Positions 7,904 through 17,252 of a stretch of 44,536 nt of DNA are shown in pieces (position 1 is the stretch's first letter; every line of letters starts with the position of its first letter). The notes below the pieces were generated by a model, which was given only the letters and a program-made list of their open reading frames with translations, searched no databases and was not told the DNA's origin. Source of the stretch: Chloroflexota bacterium (GTDB lineage Bacteria > Chloroflexota > UBA4733); the NCBI GenBank assembly GCA_023381555.1, contig JAMCRV010000064.1, positions 1 through 44,536 of the forward strand, given 5' to 3'. Made by a program: the position numbers and the translations under genes.

Positions 7904-8677
7904 GTGCTGCGTCTATCGGCGTGCATTGAAATGATTTTTCGGGATCTACCGGTGGAGGAGCGAATCGCCCGTGTTGCGGATGCTGGTCTCCCTGCGGTTG
8001 AGTTTTGGGGTTGGGCAGATAAAGACCTCCCTAGTATAGCCCATGCTACCGAGAGGCGCGGCCTCGTTGTATCCAGCTTCGCTTATCGTAGCCCTGGGGA
8101 CATCGTCGACCGCGCCAATCATGGTGCATTTCTTGCGCACTTCGATGGCGTACGGAAGGCCGCAGATATACTGCACTGCCGAACCGTCATTGTTACGGTG
8201 GGACAGGAGCTCCCTGGTGTGCCCCGGGCTGAACAGCACGCAGCGATCGTCGAGGCTCTCCAGAAGCTTGCGCCCACCGCGGAGGCTGCGGACGTGACTA
8301 TTGTAGTCGAACCGCTCAACGTGCTCATCAACCACAAGGGCTATTATCTGTCGACCTCAGATGAGACGTTCCAGATCCTCGACGAGATCGGTAGTCCTGC
8401 GATCAAGGCCCTCTACGACGTGTATCACCAGCAGATCACGGAGGGCAACATTATCCACAACATTACACAACATTTCGGACACATCGGGCACTTCCACATT
8501 GCCGATAATCCAGGTAGACACGAGCCGGGAAGCGGTGAGATCAACTATGTAAACGTTCTGCGAGCAATCGAACGTCTAGGCTATGGTGGCTATGTGGGTT
8601 TGGAGTACCGCCCCAGCGGAGATGACCTCGAGTCACTGCGACAGACGGTGACTATTGCTCAGCGGGCCAGCGCGTAG
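7904..8677 (+). CDS. hyi: hydroxypyruvate isomerase-like TIM-barrel protein
   Basis: A protein of about 257 residues in the xylose-isomerase-like TIM barrel superfamily, closest in style to hydroxypyruvate isomerase. It begins LRLSACIEMIFRDLPVEERI, and the metal-ligand acidic/His residues appear in IVVEPLN, YDVYHQQ, HFHIADNPGRHEPGSGEINY and GLEYRPSGD. The GTG start at 7904 is preferred because an AAAGGA ribosome-binding site precedes it and the length then matches the family. An upstream ATG at 7850 would add 18 residues that look non-native. The enzyme may interconvert hydroxypyruvate and tartronate semialdehyde, but related sugar epimerases cannot be excluded. Confidence 0.75.
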   Translation: MLRLSACIEMIFRDLPVEERIARVADAGLPAVEFWGWADKDLPSIAHATERRGLVVSSFAYRSPGDIVDRANHGAFLAHFDGVRKAADILHCRTVIVTVGQELPGVPRAEQHAAIVEALQKLAPTAEAADVTIVVEPLNVLINHKGYYLSTSDETFQILDEIGSPAIKALYDVYHQQITEGNIIHNITQHFGHIGHFHIADNPGRHEPGSGEINYVNVLRAIERLGYGGYVGLEYRPSGDDLESLRQTVTIAQRASA

Positions 8678-8693
8678 ATACCAGAGAGTGATC

Positions 8694-8723
8694 GAGTCTG
8701 GAAGCGCACGTGCTTCCAGACTC
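8694..8723. terminator. strong inverted repeat, probable bidirectional terminator
   Basis: GAGTCTGGAAGC (8694-8705) and GCTTCCAGACTC (8712-8723) form a perfect 12-bp stem with a 6-base loop. It lies 17 bases after the isomerase stop and before the convergent PRC-like gene. No T-run follows on either side. Confidence 0.6.
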
Positions 8724-8787
8724 TCGGCATTGTCGTGCCTCTAAGGATCCAACCCTGATCGCGCAGTGTGGATCCTCTGGCTGGCGG

Positions 8788-9078
8788 CTAGATTGCGGCA
8801 GTCTGGGAAACAGGGGACAGTAGCGACCTTGCCGCTACTACTGCCAAGGGCTCGCGGTTGCGCACGTCCCACCGACTGATGCGCAGGAGAACCGTAGCGC
8901 CGGAGACGTCAGAGACATCGTAGGTGGTGAGAGCCACCTGGCGGCGGCGCAGGCCCAAGAACACAGGCATGTCGAGGATAAGGCCAGGAGCAAAGGCGTC
9001 GCTGTCGCCCACCAGCTTATTCACGGTGCCCACTACGTGACCGTCGCGGCTGATCACTTCCATCCCCGTGTTGATCAT
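8788..9078 (-). CDS. small PRC-barrel-like protein
   Basis: A 96-residue protein with an all-beta N-terminus resembling PRC-barrel domains: GMEVISRDGHVVGTVNKLVGD, then a basic RRRQVALTTYDVSDV segment. PRC barrels mediate protein or RNA contacts, so a small adaptor role is possible. I cannot assign a function. No signal peptide or membrane segment is visible. Confidence 0.55.
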   Translation of the reverse strand: MINTGMEVISRDGHVVGTVNKLVGDSDAFAPGLILDMPVFLGLRRRQVALTTYDVSDVSGATVLLRISRWDVRNREPLAVVAARSLLSPVSQTAAI

Positions 9079-9313
9079 CTGGCTTCTCCCCTTCTGCTTA
9101 AAGCTGAGAGTAGAGGAGTTTCGTTACGTGCAACATTACTGTCATGGAGCCCGCGCGGTAACAGTGCCTGCCCGCCTCTTTGGCACAGTCCCGACAGTGG
9201 ACCAAGTCGTTCTCACTGCGACGCAGCGTCCCCAACTGCTCCGTATACTCGTGATCAGTCCGGCCTTGAGGGCAGCTTCGCAGTGCTGGAGACAACAGAA
9301 GGGAGGAGCACGC

Positions 9314-9931
9314 GTGACGACCACCACAGTGATCGCAGCACTCGGAGCTACCAGTGCAGTGCTGGCTTTACTACTGTTGGGGACACTCATCGCGCTGACT
9401 CGGATGCGCAGTGCCCTCAGTGCAGTCCGGCTACCGCAAATGCTCGTTCAGTCTGGCGAGCTGGCCAGTCTCGACCCTGTGGTTGTGCCATTACTGGAGC
9501 GTTTGGCGCGACTCGAAGAGCGACAAGCAACGCAAGAGGAACGTCTCATCGAGATGAGCCAGCGTACTTCAGGGCAGGAAGAGCTAGGTAAGCGGCTGCA
9601 AGAAGACCTCAGACGGACGGAAGCACACATCAGCGAGCTCGAAGATCGGGCCCACGAACACGACGGCCGGTTGCAGAGCGCAACCCGTGCTCTGGCACTC
9701 CGACGCTATAATCCCTATCCGGATACTGGTGGAGATTATAGCTTTGTCCTTGCCCTCCTCAATGAGCATCACCAGGGCGTCTTGCTGACGAGCTTGCACG
9801 CCCGTCAGTCCACGCGCGTCTACGCAAAGGCCGTCAAGAACGGCGTCACGGAGAGCAAGCTGACTCCCGATGAGGCAGCTGCGCTCGCGGATGCTCTTGC
9901 AGCAGTCGGGTCGAGGCAGGGCTCTTCATAG
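9314..9931 (+). CDS. DUF4446 family membrane-anchored coiled-coil protein
   Basis: A 205-residue protein with one N-terminal hydrophobic helix (VIAALGATSAVLALLLLGTL), a long charged coiled-coil region (about residues 50-120), and the conserved DUF4446 C-terminus (RYNPYPDTGGDYSFVLALL... then a VYAKAVKNG stretch). The function of the family is unknown; in other bacteria members occur near chromosome-partitioning genes. The GTG start at 9314 follows a GGGAGGAG ribosome-binding site. A longer upstream frame lacks protein character. The selA start lies 2 bases after the stop. Confidence 0.8.
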   Translation: MTTTTVIAALGATSAVLALLLLGTLIALTRMRSALSAVRLPQMLVQSGELASLDPVVVPLLERLARLEERQATQEERLIEMSQRTSGQEELGKRLQEDLRRTEAHISELEDRAHEHDGRLQSATRALALRRYNPYPDTGGDYSFVLALLNEHHQGVLLTSLHARQSTRVYAKAVKNGVTESKLTPDEAAALADALAAVGSRQGSS

Positions 9932-9932
9932 A

Positions 9933-11309
9933 GTGTCTGAAGTTTTCCGCTCGTTGCCGTCGGTGGATATCGTGCTCCGGCGACTTGGTGGTACAGGAGA
10001 GGGGGCCGCGCCGCCGCGCTCTGTCGCCGTCCGTGCTACCCGTGAGGTGCTAGCCACTGCTCGGGAAGCCGTGCGCCGCGGCGAGCTGCCACCCCCACCA
10101 GACGAGATCGAGCGTAGGGTTCGCCGCCGGCTCGAGGAATGGCGCCACCCGCAGCTCAGGCGTGTCATCAACGCAACGGGAGTGGTGCTCCACACGAATC
10201 TCGGCAGAGCTCCCCTCTCTAAAGCTGCTCTCGAAGCGATGCTCACACTCGCCAGTGGCTACTCGAACCTTGAGTTTGATCTCGCACGCGGCGAGCGCGG
10301 TAGCCGCCAGAGCATCCTCGCGACGCTCCTGCGTGATCTCCTCGGAGTTGAGGGAGCGATCGTTGTCAACAATAATGCTTCCGCAGTGCTCTTGGCCCTC
10401 GCTGCGCTAGCTCGCGGTCGTGACGTCCTCGTTTCTCGGGGACAGCTGGTGGAGATCGGCGGCGGATTCCGGATCCCGGACGTGCTGAATCAGAGTGGCG
10501 CGCGGCTCGTCGAGGTTGGCACAACCAATCGCACGTATGCTGAAGACTATGATGCGGCCTGCACTCCTGAGACCGCCGCAATTCTGCGTGTGCACCCGAG
10601 CAACTTCGCCCAGCAGGGCTTTGTCCACCAACCGTCGCTCGTTGAGCTCGTAGACATCGCCCGGCGGCGCAACGTTCTCATCATCGATGATCTCGGCAGT
10701 GGCGCCCTGCTCGACACGGCTCGCTATGGATTGGCCCACGAGCCAATGGTCCAAGAAAGTCTGGCAGCAGGCGTCGACGCGGTGTGTTTTTCCGGGGACA
10801 AGCTGCTTGGAGGTCCGCAGTGTGGAGTGGTGGTAGGGGCGCGCTCACCCGTGCAAGAGATGCGCCGCCATCCCCTTGCCAGGGCGGTGCGTATCGACAA
10901 AGCGAGCCTCGCTGCGCTTGAAGTGACGCTCCGCCACTATCTTTGGGACGAAGCTGAGATGCTCGTGCCAGTCTGGTGGATGATAAGCAGGAGCTTAGAA
11001 GAGCTCACGACGCGTGCGCGCGCCTGGCAGCAGATACTGCTCGGCCAGGGTGTGCCAGCAGAGCTCTTACCCGGCCGCTCGACCATCGGCGGTGGCTCAC
11101 TTCCCGGGGAGACTCTACCCACCACGCTTGTTGCGCTCACCGGAACTCGAGTCGACGTGCTGGCTGCGGCGCTCCGTGGCGGCTCTCCGGCAGTAGCGGC
11201 ACGAATTCAGGACGAGCGTCTGCTCATCGATCCGCGCACCGTGCTCCCAGAGGAAAATGGCGCTCTGGTGGCGTGTGTCGTTGCCGCCTGGCAGCAGACG
11301 CTCGAGTGA
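9933..11309 (+). CDS. selA: L-seryl-tRNA(Sec) selenium transferase
   Basis: A 458-residue PLP enzyme that converts Ser-tRNA(Sec) to Sec-tRNA(Sec) using selenophosphate. The N-terminal domain begins VSEVFRSLPSVD, followed by the characteristic RRVINATGVVLHTNLGRAPL. The PLP lysine is in CFSGDKLLGGPQCG (about residue 290). Length matches the family. The start is a GTG at 9933, one base past the DUF4446 stop codon. No selB, selD or selC is visible in the window, so other parts of a selenocysteine pathway, if present, lie elsewhere. Related SelA-like proteins with other roles exist, but the motifs here are those of true SelA. Confidence 0.9.
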   Translation: MSEVFRSLPSVDIVLRRLGGTGEGAAPPRSVAVRATREVLATAREAVRRGELPPPPDEIERRVRRRLEEWRHPQLRRVINATGVVLHTNLGRAPLSKAALEAMLTLASGYSNLEFDLARGERGSRQSILATLLRDLLGVEGAIVVNNNASAVLLALAALARGRDVLVSRGQLVEIGGGFRIPDVLNQSGARLVEVGTTNRTYAEDYDAACTPETAAILRVHPSNFAQQGFVHQPSLVELVDIARRRNVLIIDDLGSGALLDTARYGLAHEPMVQESLAAGVDAVCFSGDKLLGGPQCGVVVGARSPVQEMRRHPLARAVRIDKASLAALEVTLRHYLWDEAEMLVPVWWMISRSLEELTTRARAWQQILLGQGVPAELLPGRSTIGGGSLPGETLPTTLVALTGTRVDVLAAALRGGSPAVAARIQDERLLIDPRTVLPEENGALVACVVAAWQQTLE

Positions 11310-11453
11310 TGCTGGTCACCGTCGTGTGGGAGCCGCGCCGGCAATACGAGAGCACATCATTAACTGAGAGTAGGCTCACTGGAACAGGACAGTGGTAGAG
11401 TGCACCGTGTGCTCAGGGTCACGCAGTCAGAGAGAATGGGAGAGCTGGTAAGG

Positions 11454-12573
11454 ATGGTCGAAGTCAGCACACTGCTCAAGGGGCTTGCCGAACGTACTGA
11501 AGAGTTTCAGGTGCGTCTTTGACCTAGCCGGCAAGAGGCAACAAATTGCTGAGCTCGAGCAGAGAGCCGCTGCCCCCACCTTCTGGGATGACCCGCGGGA
11601 CGCTCAGAGGGTCCTCCAGAGCCTGACTGCTCTGCGAGAGCAGACTGAGCGCTGGCTCACGCTCGGTCAGGAGATTGCTGAGCTACGCGAGCTCGCTGAG
11701 CTTGCTGATGGCGATCCTGATCTCCTCGCAGAGATTGAGGCACAAGCGAGCTCACTGACTTCGCGCCTGGGTAAGATGGAGTTCGATCTACTCCTCAACG
11801 GCAAGTATGACGTAAACCATGCCATCGTCGAGGTGACGCCGGGTGCGGGCGGAGTCGAGGCGCAGGATTGGGCACAGATGCTCGTGAGGATGTATCTGCG
11901 CTGGGCCCAGCAGCGGAACTTCGAGGCCGAGATGCTCGATGAGCAGCCAGGAGAAGAGGCCGGCATCAAGAGCGCGACGTTCATGATCCGCGGCCGCTAT
12001 GCCTACGGCTACCTCTCGGCAGAACGGGGAACCCACCGTCTCGTGCGACTGTCGCCATTTGACTCAGCGCACCGACGCCACACTTCGTTTGCCTTGGTAC
12101 AAGTGATGCCTGAAGTGGAGCAGGACGTCGAGGTGCACATCGATCCCAACGATCTCCGGGTCGACACCTATCGCTCTACAGGAGCCGGTGGGCAGCACAT
12201 CAATAAGACCGATTCAGCCGTACGCCTTACCCACCTGCCCACAGGTATTGTAGTGACCTGTCAGAATGAGCGCTCACAGATCCAGAACCGTGAGGTGGCG
12301 ATGAATATCTTGCGGGCCCGTCTGCTTGAGCGCCGTCTCGAAGAGCAGGCGGCGGAGCAGGCACGCCTGCGCGGAGAAGTCCAGTCTGCAGAGTTTGGCT
12401 CACAGATCCGCAACTACGTCTTGCACCCCTACAACCTGGTCAAGGATCTGCGGAGCGGGGCCGAGACAAGCAACGTGTTGGCCGTGCTCGATGGCGATCT
12501 CGATGCATTCATGGAGGCCTACTTGCGGTGGAAAGTGGGGCCGGCAAGCGTATCGAGTGGCAACACGCGCTGA
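11454..12573 (+). CDS. prfB: peptide chain release factor 2, expressed by +1 programmed frameshift
   Basis: Release factor 2 terminates translation at UGA and UAA. The gene is in two frames: an ATG at 11454 opens a 22-codon frame ending CGT-CTT-TGA, and the ribosome shifts +1 onto GAC (11521) to continue for 350 codons, giving about 372 residues. The catalytic GGQ is in STGAGGQHINKTDSAVRLT and the codon-recognition SPF is in RLSPFDSAHRRHT. An in-frame ATG at 11436 is an alternative start. The frameshift is autoregulatory: low RF2 leaves the UGA unread and favours shifting. Confidence 0.96.
11508..11523 (+). promoter_or_regulatory. prfB +1 programmed frameshift site
   Basis: The site reads CAGGTGCGTCTTTGAC. 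It contains an internal Shine-Dalgarno-like AGGTG, exactly 3 bases, the slippery CTT codon, then the UGA stop followed by C, a poor termination context. This arrangement and spacing are those of the E. coli prfB frameshift signal. Confidence 0.93.
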
Positions 12574-12715
12574 GTAGCAGACCTGCAGCAGCGCTCAACG
12601 TTTCTCCTACGCGAGGGAAAGAGCATATTCCTTCTCTAAGTTGAGCACGGTATAGTGTTGTCACGCAAGGGTCTGAGCGTTCATTTTGCTGTCTGCACTC
12701 CGCGGAAGGAGTTCC

Positions 12716-13183
12716 ATGCGAACTTTCCGCAACCTCATCCTCCTTAGTCTTGGCATCGTGCTTCTCTCGAGTTGTGGCGTGCAGATGATCACCGCCAAGC
12801 CTGGTCAGGGAGTGGTGTTGGCTCCTGACATGAAGATTCGATTGTGGGCTCTCCGCCCAACACTGGCCCAGCTCCAGCTCCAGATTGCTGTGATCCCCAC
12901 GGGAAAGACTTCCCTCTCTTCCCTAGTGCCTCAGGTTGTGGTCATCCCTTCTGGTGGTCAGGAGACCAGCGCGTCACTGAATTTGAGTGATGGTCAGGCC
13001 ATCATCAATATGCTGCTCGGCGACGCGCAGCACGTGACTTCAGTCCTTATCAAGGACGCTCGCTCGGGCCAGTCGGTGGAATGGTATATTCCTGGCCCTG
13101 AGCCTCTGCTCGGTTGCCAGACCGGTGACGAGTGCCAGCTTATCGGTGTGCCTCATACTGGCACCGTGCCGCTGCGCCCGTGA
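12716..13183 (+). CDS. hypothetical lipoprotein
   Basis: A 155-residue exported protein. The signal peptide MRTFRNLILLSLGIVLLSSC ends in a lipobox (LSSC), so the protein is probably membrane-anchored outside. The mature part is rich in short beta-like repeats with no recognised domain; two cysteines near the C-terminus (LLGCQTGDECQL) could form a disulfide. The ATG at 12716 follows AAGGAG at good spacing. It lies upstream of the CtaG-like gene, but no functional link is evident. Confidence 0.7.
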   Translation: MRTFRNLILLSLGIVLLSSCGVQMITAKPGQGVVLAPDMKIRLWALRPTLAQLQLQIAVIPTGKTSLSSLVPQVVVIPSGGQETSASLNLSDGQAIINMLLGDAQHVTSVLIKDARSGQSVEWYIPGPEPLLGCQTGDECQLIGVPHTGTVPLRP

Positions 13184-13289
13184 GATCGAGTCGCTGGGGA
13201 AAGGCCTGGCGCGGCCGTGCCCGCAGCTTCCTCGATTGATGCCGCCATCGGCGTCCTCTCAGTGTATTGAGGCATTTCTGGTTGGTACT

Positions 13290-14150
13290 ATGAGAATATG
13301 GGAGAGTCCAGGACAAGCATTCCTGAAGTCAACACCCGATTGGGTCATGAGTGCCATGCGTCCAGACGACTGGGTAATCCTCGCAGCATCCGGAGTACTC
13401 ACCTGTGGCATCTTCGTGCTCATCTTGGCAGCACTCGCCCACGCGCGGCGCACGCACCGTCCCCTTCCCCGATTCAGCAAGGCCCGGTTGGTGTTGCTCA
13501 CCCTGGGGTTACTCAGCCTCTTTGTAGGGTTTGCTGTTCCCACGCACAGCGTGCTTCCCGAGATGATTTCGCACGTGCTTCTGGCCTTCGCCGCCGCCCC
13601 GCTGTTGCTACTCGGAGTGCCACGGGCGGCTTTGTTGCCACTGTTCAGTCATCCCCACTTACGCCGGCTTGCCTGGGCGCTGACACAGCCTCCTCGGGCA
13701 GTCACGATGTTCGTGCTCGCTATCTCTGTGTGCTATCTACCGCGCCTCCTCAACGTCGCGCTCCAGAATGCGAGTTTACGATTCCTTGAGGGTGCGGTTG
13801 TAACAGCCACTGCCTTGCTCTTTTGGTGGCCCGTCATCGAGCCGTGGCCCGCGTGGCCAGCCGAGTTCGCCGAAATGGGCAAGCTCCTCTATCTCTTCAT
13901 CGGAAGCACCGCGTTGAAGGTTCCCGGCTTTATTCTGGCCATCGTGCCCCACACGCTCTACATCCTACCGAGTGACGCACGCCCCTTGTTCGGCTTGAAG
14001 CCGCTTGCTGATCAGCAGCTCGCTGGCTGGCTCATGGTGCTCGCAGGGACTTTCGTGCTGTTCGCTGCTGCGACCGTCGTCTGCTTCCAGCTGTTCCATG
14101 AGCCACGAAAATCTTCTGGTGTACGAATTCGGGACCACGCTGGTCACTAG
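13290..14150 (+). CDS. CtaG-like (caa3-type) cytochrome c oxidase assembly membrane protein
   Basis: A 286-residue protein with about seven hydrophobic helices, of the caa3-type CtaG family that assists assembly of heme-copper oxidases. Typical features are the SHVLLAFAAAPLLLLGVP segment, LLFWWPVIEPWP, and the PGFILAIVPHTLY motif with a conserved His. No oxidase genes are in the window. The ATG at 13290 is chosen as the first start giving the family length; the frame upstream overlaps the lipoprotein gene. Confidence 0.8.
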   Translation: MRIWESPGQAFLKSTPDWVMSAMRPDDWVILAASGVLTCGIFVLILAALAHARRTHRPLPRFSKARLVLLTLGLLSLFVGFAVPTHSVLPEMISHVLLAFAAAPLLLLGVPRAALLPLFSHPHLRRLAWALTQPPRAVTMFVLAISVCYLPRLLNVALQNASLRFLEGAVVTATALLFWWPVIEPWPAWPAEFAEMGKLLYLFIGSTALKVPGFILAIVPHTLYILPSDARPLFGLKPLADQQLAGWLMVLAGTFVLFAAATVVCFQLFHEPRKSSGVRIRDHAGH

Positions 14151-14228
14151 CTTTCCCTGTCACGGACACTTCACGCATTGTCGCTGCAATGAGTGCGACC
14201 GTGCTTGATGGGAGAGATGGGGAAACGA

Positions 14229-15155
14229 ATGGTGTGTTGGATTGAAGTAACAGTAGAGGCGGATCCAGAAACGGCGGAGGAGCTCACTGGCGTGCTCCGC
14301 CCCCTTTGCCCTGATGGCATCGTGGCCCTCCAACACATGCAGCCTGCTGAAGAAGGTGCTGATGCAGACTGGGCGGGGGCTATCCCAGCGGGACCAGTAG
14401 TGCTCCGTGGCTATCTCCCCGCGGCCGGTACCGCTGACACGCAGCGGCGAATCGAAGAGGCGGTGTGGCACCTCTCGCGCATCGCACCAGCCCCCATTTC
14501 CGGACCGGCATTCCGAGAAGTGACTGAAGAAGACTGGGCCAACGCATGGAAACAGCACTACCACGCCCAGCGCATCGGTGAGCATCTGATAGTAGTCCCT
14601 TCGTGGGAAGATTTTGAAGGTGACTCGGGAGATAAGATCATCCGCTTGGATCCAGGGGGCGCCTTTGGCACGGGGCTGCATCCGACGACGCGCCTGGCGC
14701 TCCGTCTTCTCGAGCACGCGGCAGTCACAGGTAGTCACGTGCTCGATGCTGGCGCCGGCTCGGGTATCTTGGCGATTGCGGCCGCTCTCCTCGGTGCAGA
14801 CCGTGTCACAGCAGTCGATGTCAGCGACGTAGCTGTGGAAGTGGCACGCCAAAATGTGGCCGCGAACCACCTGTCTGACCGTATCCAGGTCGAGGTAGGG
14901 TCGGTTGCGGTGGGTGTTCGCGCTGGAGGCGGTCGATTCTCTGTCGTGGTGGCCAACATCATTGCGCGCGTGCTTCTCGAGCTCGCGGATGATCTCGTGG
15001 AGGCGCTCCCGCCTGGAGGCACGCTGATTCTCTCTGGCATCATCGATTCGGCCGAGCTAGAGGTGCTCATAGGATTCGCGGCGCGTGGACTCGATCCCGT
15101 GGAGCGGCTCCAAGAAGGGGAGTGGCGTGCAATCAAGTTTGTGCGGGTACCGTAA
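14229..15155 (+). CDS. prmA: ribosomal protein L11 methyltransferase
   Basis: A 308-residue SAM-dependent enzyme that trimethylates ribosomal protein L11. The N-terminal substrate-recognition domain starts VCWIEVTVEADPETAEEL; the catalytic domain has DPGGAFGTGLHPTTRLAL, the SAM loop VLDAGAGSGILAIAAA, and the NIIARVLLELAD motif (NPPY-like NI of PrmA). An ATG at 14229 with a GGGGA ribosome-binding site is preferred over in-frame ATGs at 14208 and 14217. It is followed, with a one-base overlap, by rsmE, a common pairing. Confidence 0.93.
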   Translation: MVCWIEVTVEADPETAEELTGVLRPLCPDGIVALQHMQPAEEGADADWAGAIPAGPVVLRGYLPAAGTADTQRRIEEAVWHLSRIAPAPISGPAFREVTEEDWANAWKQHYHAQRIGEHLIVVPSWEDFEGDSGDKIIRLDPGGAFGTGLHPTTRLALRLLEHAAVTGSHVLDAGAGSGILAIAAALLGADRVTAVDVSDVAVEVARQNVAANHLSDRIQVEVGSVAVGVRAGGGRFSVVVANIIARVLLELADDLVEALPPGGTLILSGIIDSAELEVLIGFAARGLDPVERLQEGEWRAIKFVRVP

Positions 15156-15907
15156 TGCATCGCTTTCTTGTCCCGTCTTCGGCGCTTCGCGGATCGGGTA
15201 CAACACTTGCCGGCCCCCTCGCGCATCAGATAGGGCATGTGCTGCGGCTCCGCCCTGGAGAACAGATCGTGCTGTTTGATGGCAGCGGGTCAGAGGTTGT
15301 CAGCGAGGTCTCCACCGTACAAGGATCTACGGTGACCGTGCGCTTCCAGGAGTGGCGGGAGAACTCCGTCGATGCTGGGGTAGAGGTCTGGCTCTTTCCC
15401 GCACTCATCCGGACAGCCCGCTTCGAAGTGATGCTGCAGAAGGTTACAGAGCTCGGCGTGGCGCGGATCACACCAATGGTGACGCATCATACCGTCGTAC
15501 GGCCGGATGGGAGTGCTCAGAAGGGCATGCTGTCCCGCTGGGGCAGCATCGTGCGAGAGGCTACAGAGCAATCGGGTCGAGCGCGTTTGCCCATCGTTAT
15601 TCCTCCGTTATCGTTTGCTCAGGCACTCAACGTAGCCCTGCAGGCTGATCTCGTCTGCTGCTGCGCACTCGATCAAGCGAACGACTTCCGCCCTCTCTTT
15701 GGTACGGAGCCGCTACAGACCGTCGCGCTCCTGATCGGGCCCGAAGGTGGTTGGAGCCAGCAAGAAGTCGAACAGGTCCAAGGGGTTGGGGTGCATCTCG
15801 TATCGTTAGGGAGGCGCACACTGCGCGCGGAGACTGCCGCTATCGCGGCATGTGCCGCTGTGTTTTGTCTGGCGGGAGCGTGGAACAGTGGTGGATCAGT
15901 TGACTGA
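15155..15907 (+). CDS. rsmE: 16S rRNA m3U1498 methyltransferase
   Basis: A 250-residue SPOUT-class methyltransferase that modifies U1498 of 16S rRNA. The N-terminal PUA-like part begins MHRFLVPSSALRG; the C-terminal trefoil-knot SAM site is visible as LLIGPEGGWSQQEV and LVSLGRRTLRAETAAI. Its ATG (15155-15157) overlaps the prmA stop by one base, and mtaB begins inside its 3' end, so the genes are translationally coupled. Confidence 0.93.
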   Translation: MHRFLVPSSALRGSGTTLAGPLAHQIGHVLRLRPGEQIVLFDGSGSEVVSEVSTVQGSTVTVRFQEWRENSVDAGVEVWLFPALIRTARFEVMLQKVTELGVARITPMVTHHTVVRPDGSAQKGMLSRWGSIVREATEQSGRARLPIVIPPLSFAQALNVALQADLVCCCALDQANDFRPLFGTEPLQTVALLIGPEGGWSQQEVEQVQGVGVHLVSLGRRTLRAETAAIAACAAVFCLAGAWNSGGSVD

Positions 15908-17252
15908 ACACCCCTCGGTAGCTATTGAGACACTTGGCTGCCGGCTCAATCAGGCCGATTCCGAGGAGTTGGCGCGCCGCTTTCTTCACGAAGGCTACCG
16001 TGTCATCAACGACCTAGAGCGTGCCGACGTCGTCATTGTCAATTCCTGCACCGTGACGCACATTGCTGACCGGCAGTCGCGGCAGGCAGTACGGTGCGCT
16101 GCGCGCACCAACCCCAATGCCGTCGTCGTTCTCACCGGATGCTATCCATCCGTCGCCCCTGTGGAAGCAGCAAGAGTAGTAGGCGCGACGCTCGTGCTGA
16201 GTAACCGTGAGAAGAGTGGACTCATTCACCGGGTCAGCGAGTTGCTGCGCGGCCGCGGCCAGGTGCTGGCTCCGGCCATAGACGATCTCCCTGCACCGTT
16301 ACCCGGCTGGCTGGGACGGACACGCGTGCAGCTCAAGGTCGAAGAAGGGTGCAACAACCGCTGCAGCTTCTGTATCGTTCCTAGCGCCAGAGGTCGACAG
16401 GTGAGCCGTCCCATCGGGGAGTGTATCCGGATGGTGCACCAGTTTGTGGCGGAAGGCTACAAGGAAGTCGTCTTGACGGGCACTCATCTTGGCGGCTACG
16501 GACGCGACCTCACGCTGCAGCGACCAGAAGGGGGGAACCGGCCAGCCAGCCTTGCGGACCTCATCGGCGCTATTCTGGAGCAGACCGGCATCGCACGTCT
16601 CCGTCTCTCATCTGTCGAGCCGCAGGATTTTCCAGTGAGCCATCTTGACTTGTGGCAAGATCGTCGCCTTTGCCGTCACTTTCATCTCCCGGCTCAAAGT
16701 GGGAGCAATCCCGTGTTACGTCGAATGCGCCGGGGATATACACGAGAGCGGTACCAGGCACTCACCGAAGCAATTCGGGCGTTCGTTCCAGGCGCAGCAA
16801 TCACGACTGATCTCATCGTGGGGTTCCCAGGAGAAACGGATGGTGACTTCGCTGCTACCTGTCAGTTCGTCGACGAAGTGTCCTTTGCTAAAGTCCATCT
16901 TTTCCCTTACTCGGTACGTGAAGGAACGGAAGCAGCTACTCTGACTGACCAGGTCGCTCCCCGTGAAGCCCGCCGGCGCCTGGTGCGGCTTGCTCAGCTC
17001 GCCGATTACCATGCACGCCGCTTTCACGATGCTCAGCGGGGAGCCACGATGGACGTATTGTGGGAGGAGGAAGTCCAGCCCGGGGTATGGCAGGGGCTGA
17101 CAGATAACTATCTCCGGGTTCAGATGTGCCATCACCTACCATTGCACAACCAGATGACGGCAGTGACACTCACGGATACCACGGACTTCGGGTTTGCCGT
17201 CAGGGCTGTGGCGGAGGCAGGTGAGCCGCTCGCTCCGCGAGTCAGCGAGTGA
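15888..17252 (+). CDS. mtaB: tRNA t6A37 methylthiotransferase
   Basis: A 454-residue radical-SAM enzyme that adds a methylthio group to N6-threonylcarbamoyladenosine-37 of tRNA. The N-terminal UPF0004 domain has IETLGCRLNQADSEE, VNSCTVTHIADRQSR and LTGCYPS, supplying the three auxiliary-cluster cysteines. The radical-SAM cluster motif is EEGCNNRCSFCIVPSARG. A TRAM domain ends the protein. The GTG at 15888 (or 15891) follows a GGGAG site and overlaps the rsmE 3' end by 20 bases. Confidence 0.93.
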   Translation: MVDQLTEHPSVAIETLGCRLNQADSEELARRFLHEGYRVINDLERADVVIVNSCTVTHIADRQSRQAVRCAARTNPNAVVVLTGCYPSVAPVEAARVVGATLVLSNREKSGLIHRVSELLRGRGQVLAPAIDDLPAPLPGWLGRTRVQLKVEEGCNNRCSFCIVPSARGRQVSRPIGECIRMVHQFVAEGYKEVVLTGTHLGGYGRDLTLQRPEGGNRPASLADLIGAILEQTGIARLRLSSVEPQDFPVSHLDLWQDRRLCRHFHLPAQSGSNPVLRRMRRGYTRERYQALTEAIRAFVPGAAITTDLIVGFPGETDGDFAATCQFVDEVSFAKVHLFPYSVREGTEAATLTDQVAPREARRRLVRLAQLADYHARRFHDAQRGATMDVLWEEEVQPGVWQGLTDNYLRVQMCHHLPLHNQMTAVTLTDTTDFGFAVRAVAEAGEPLAPRVSE

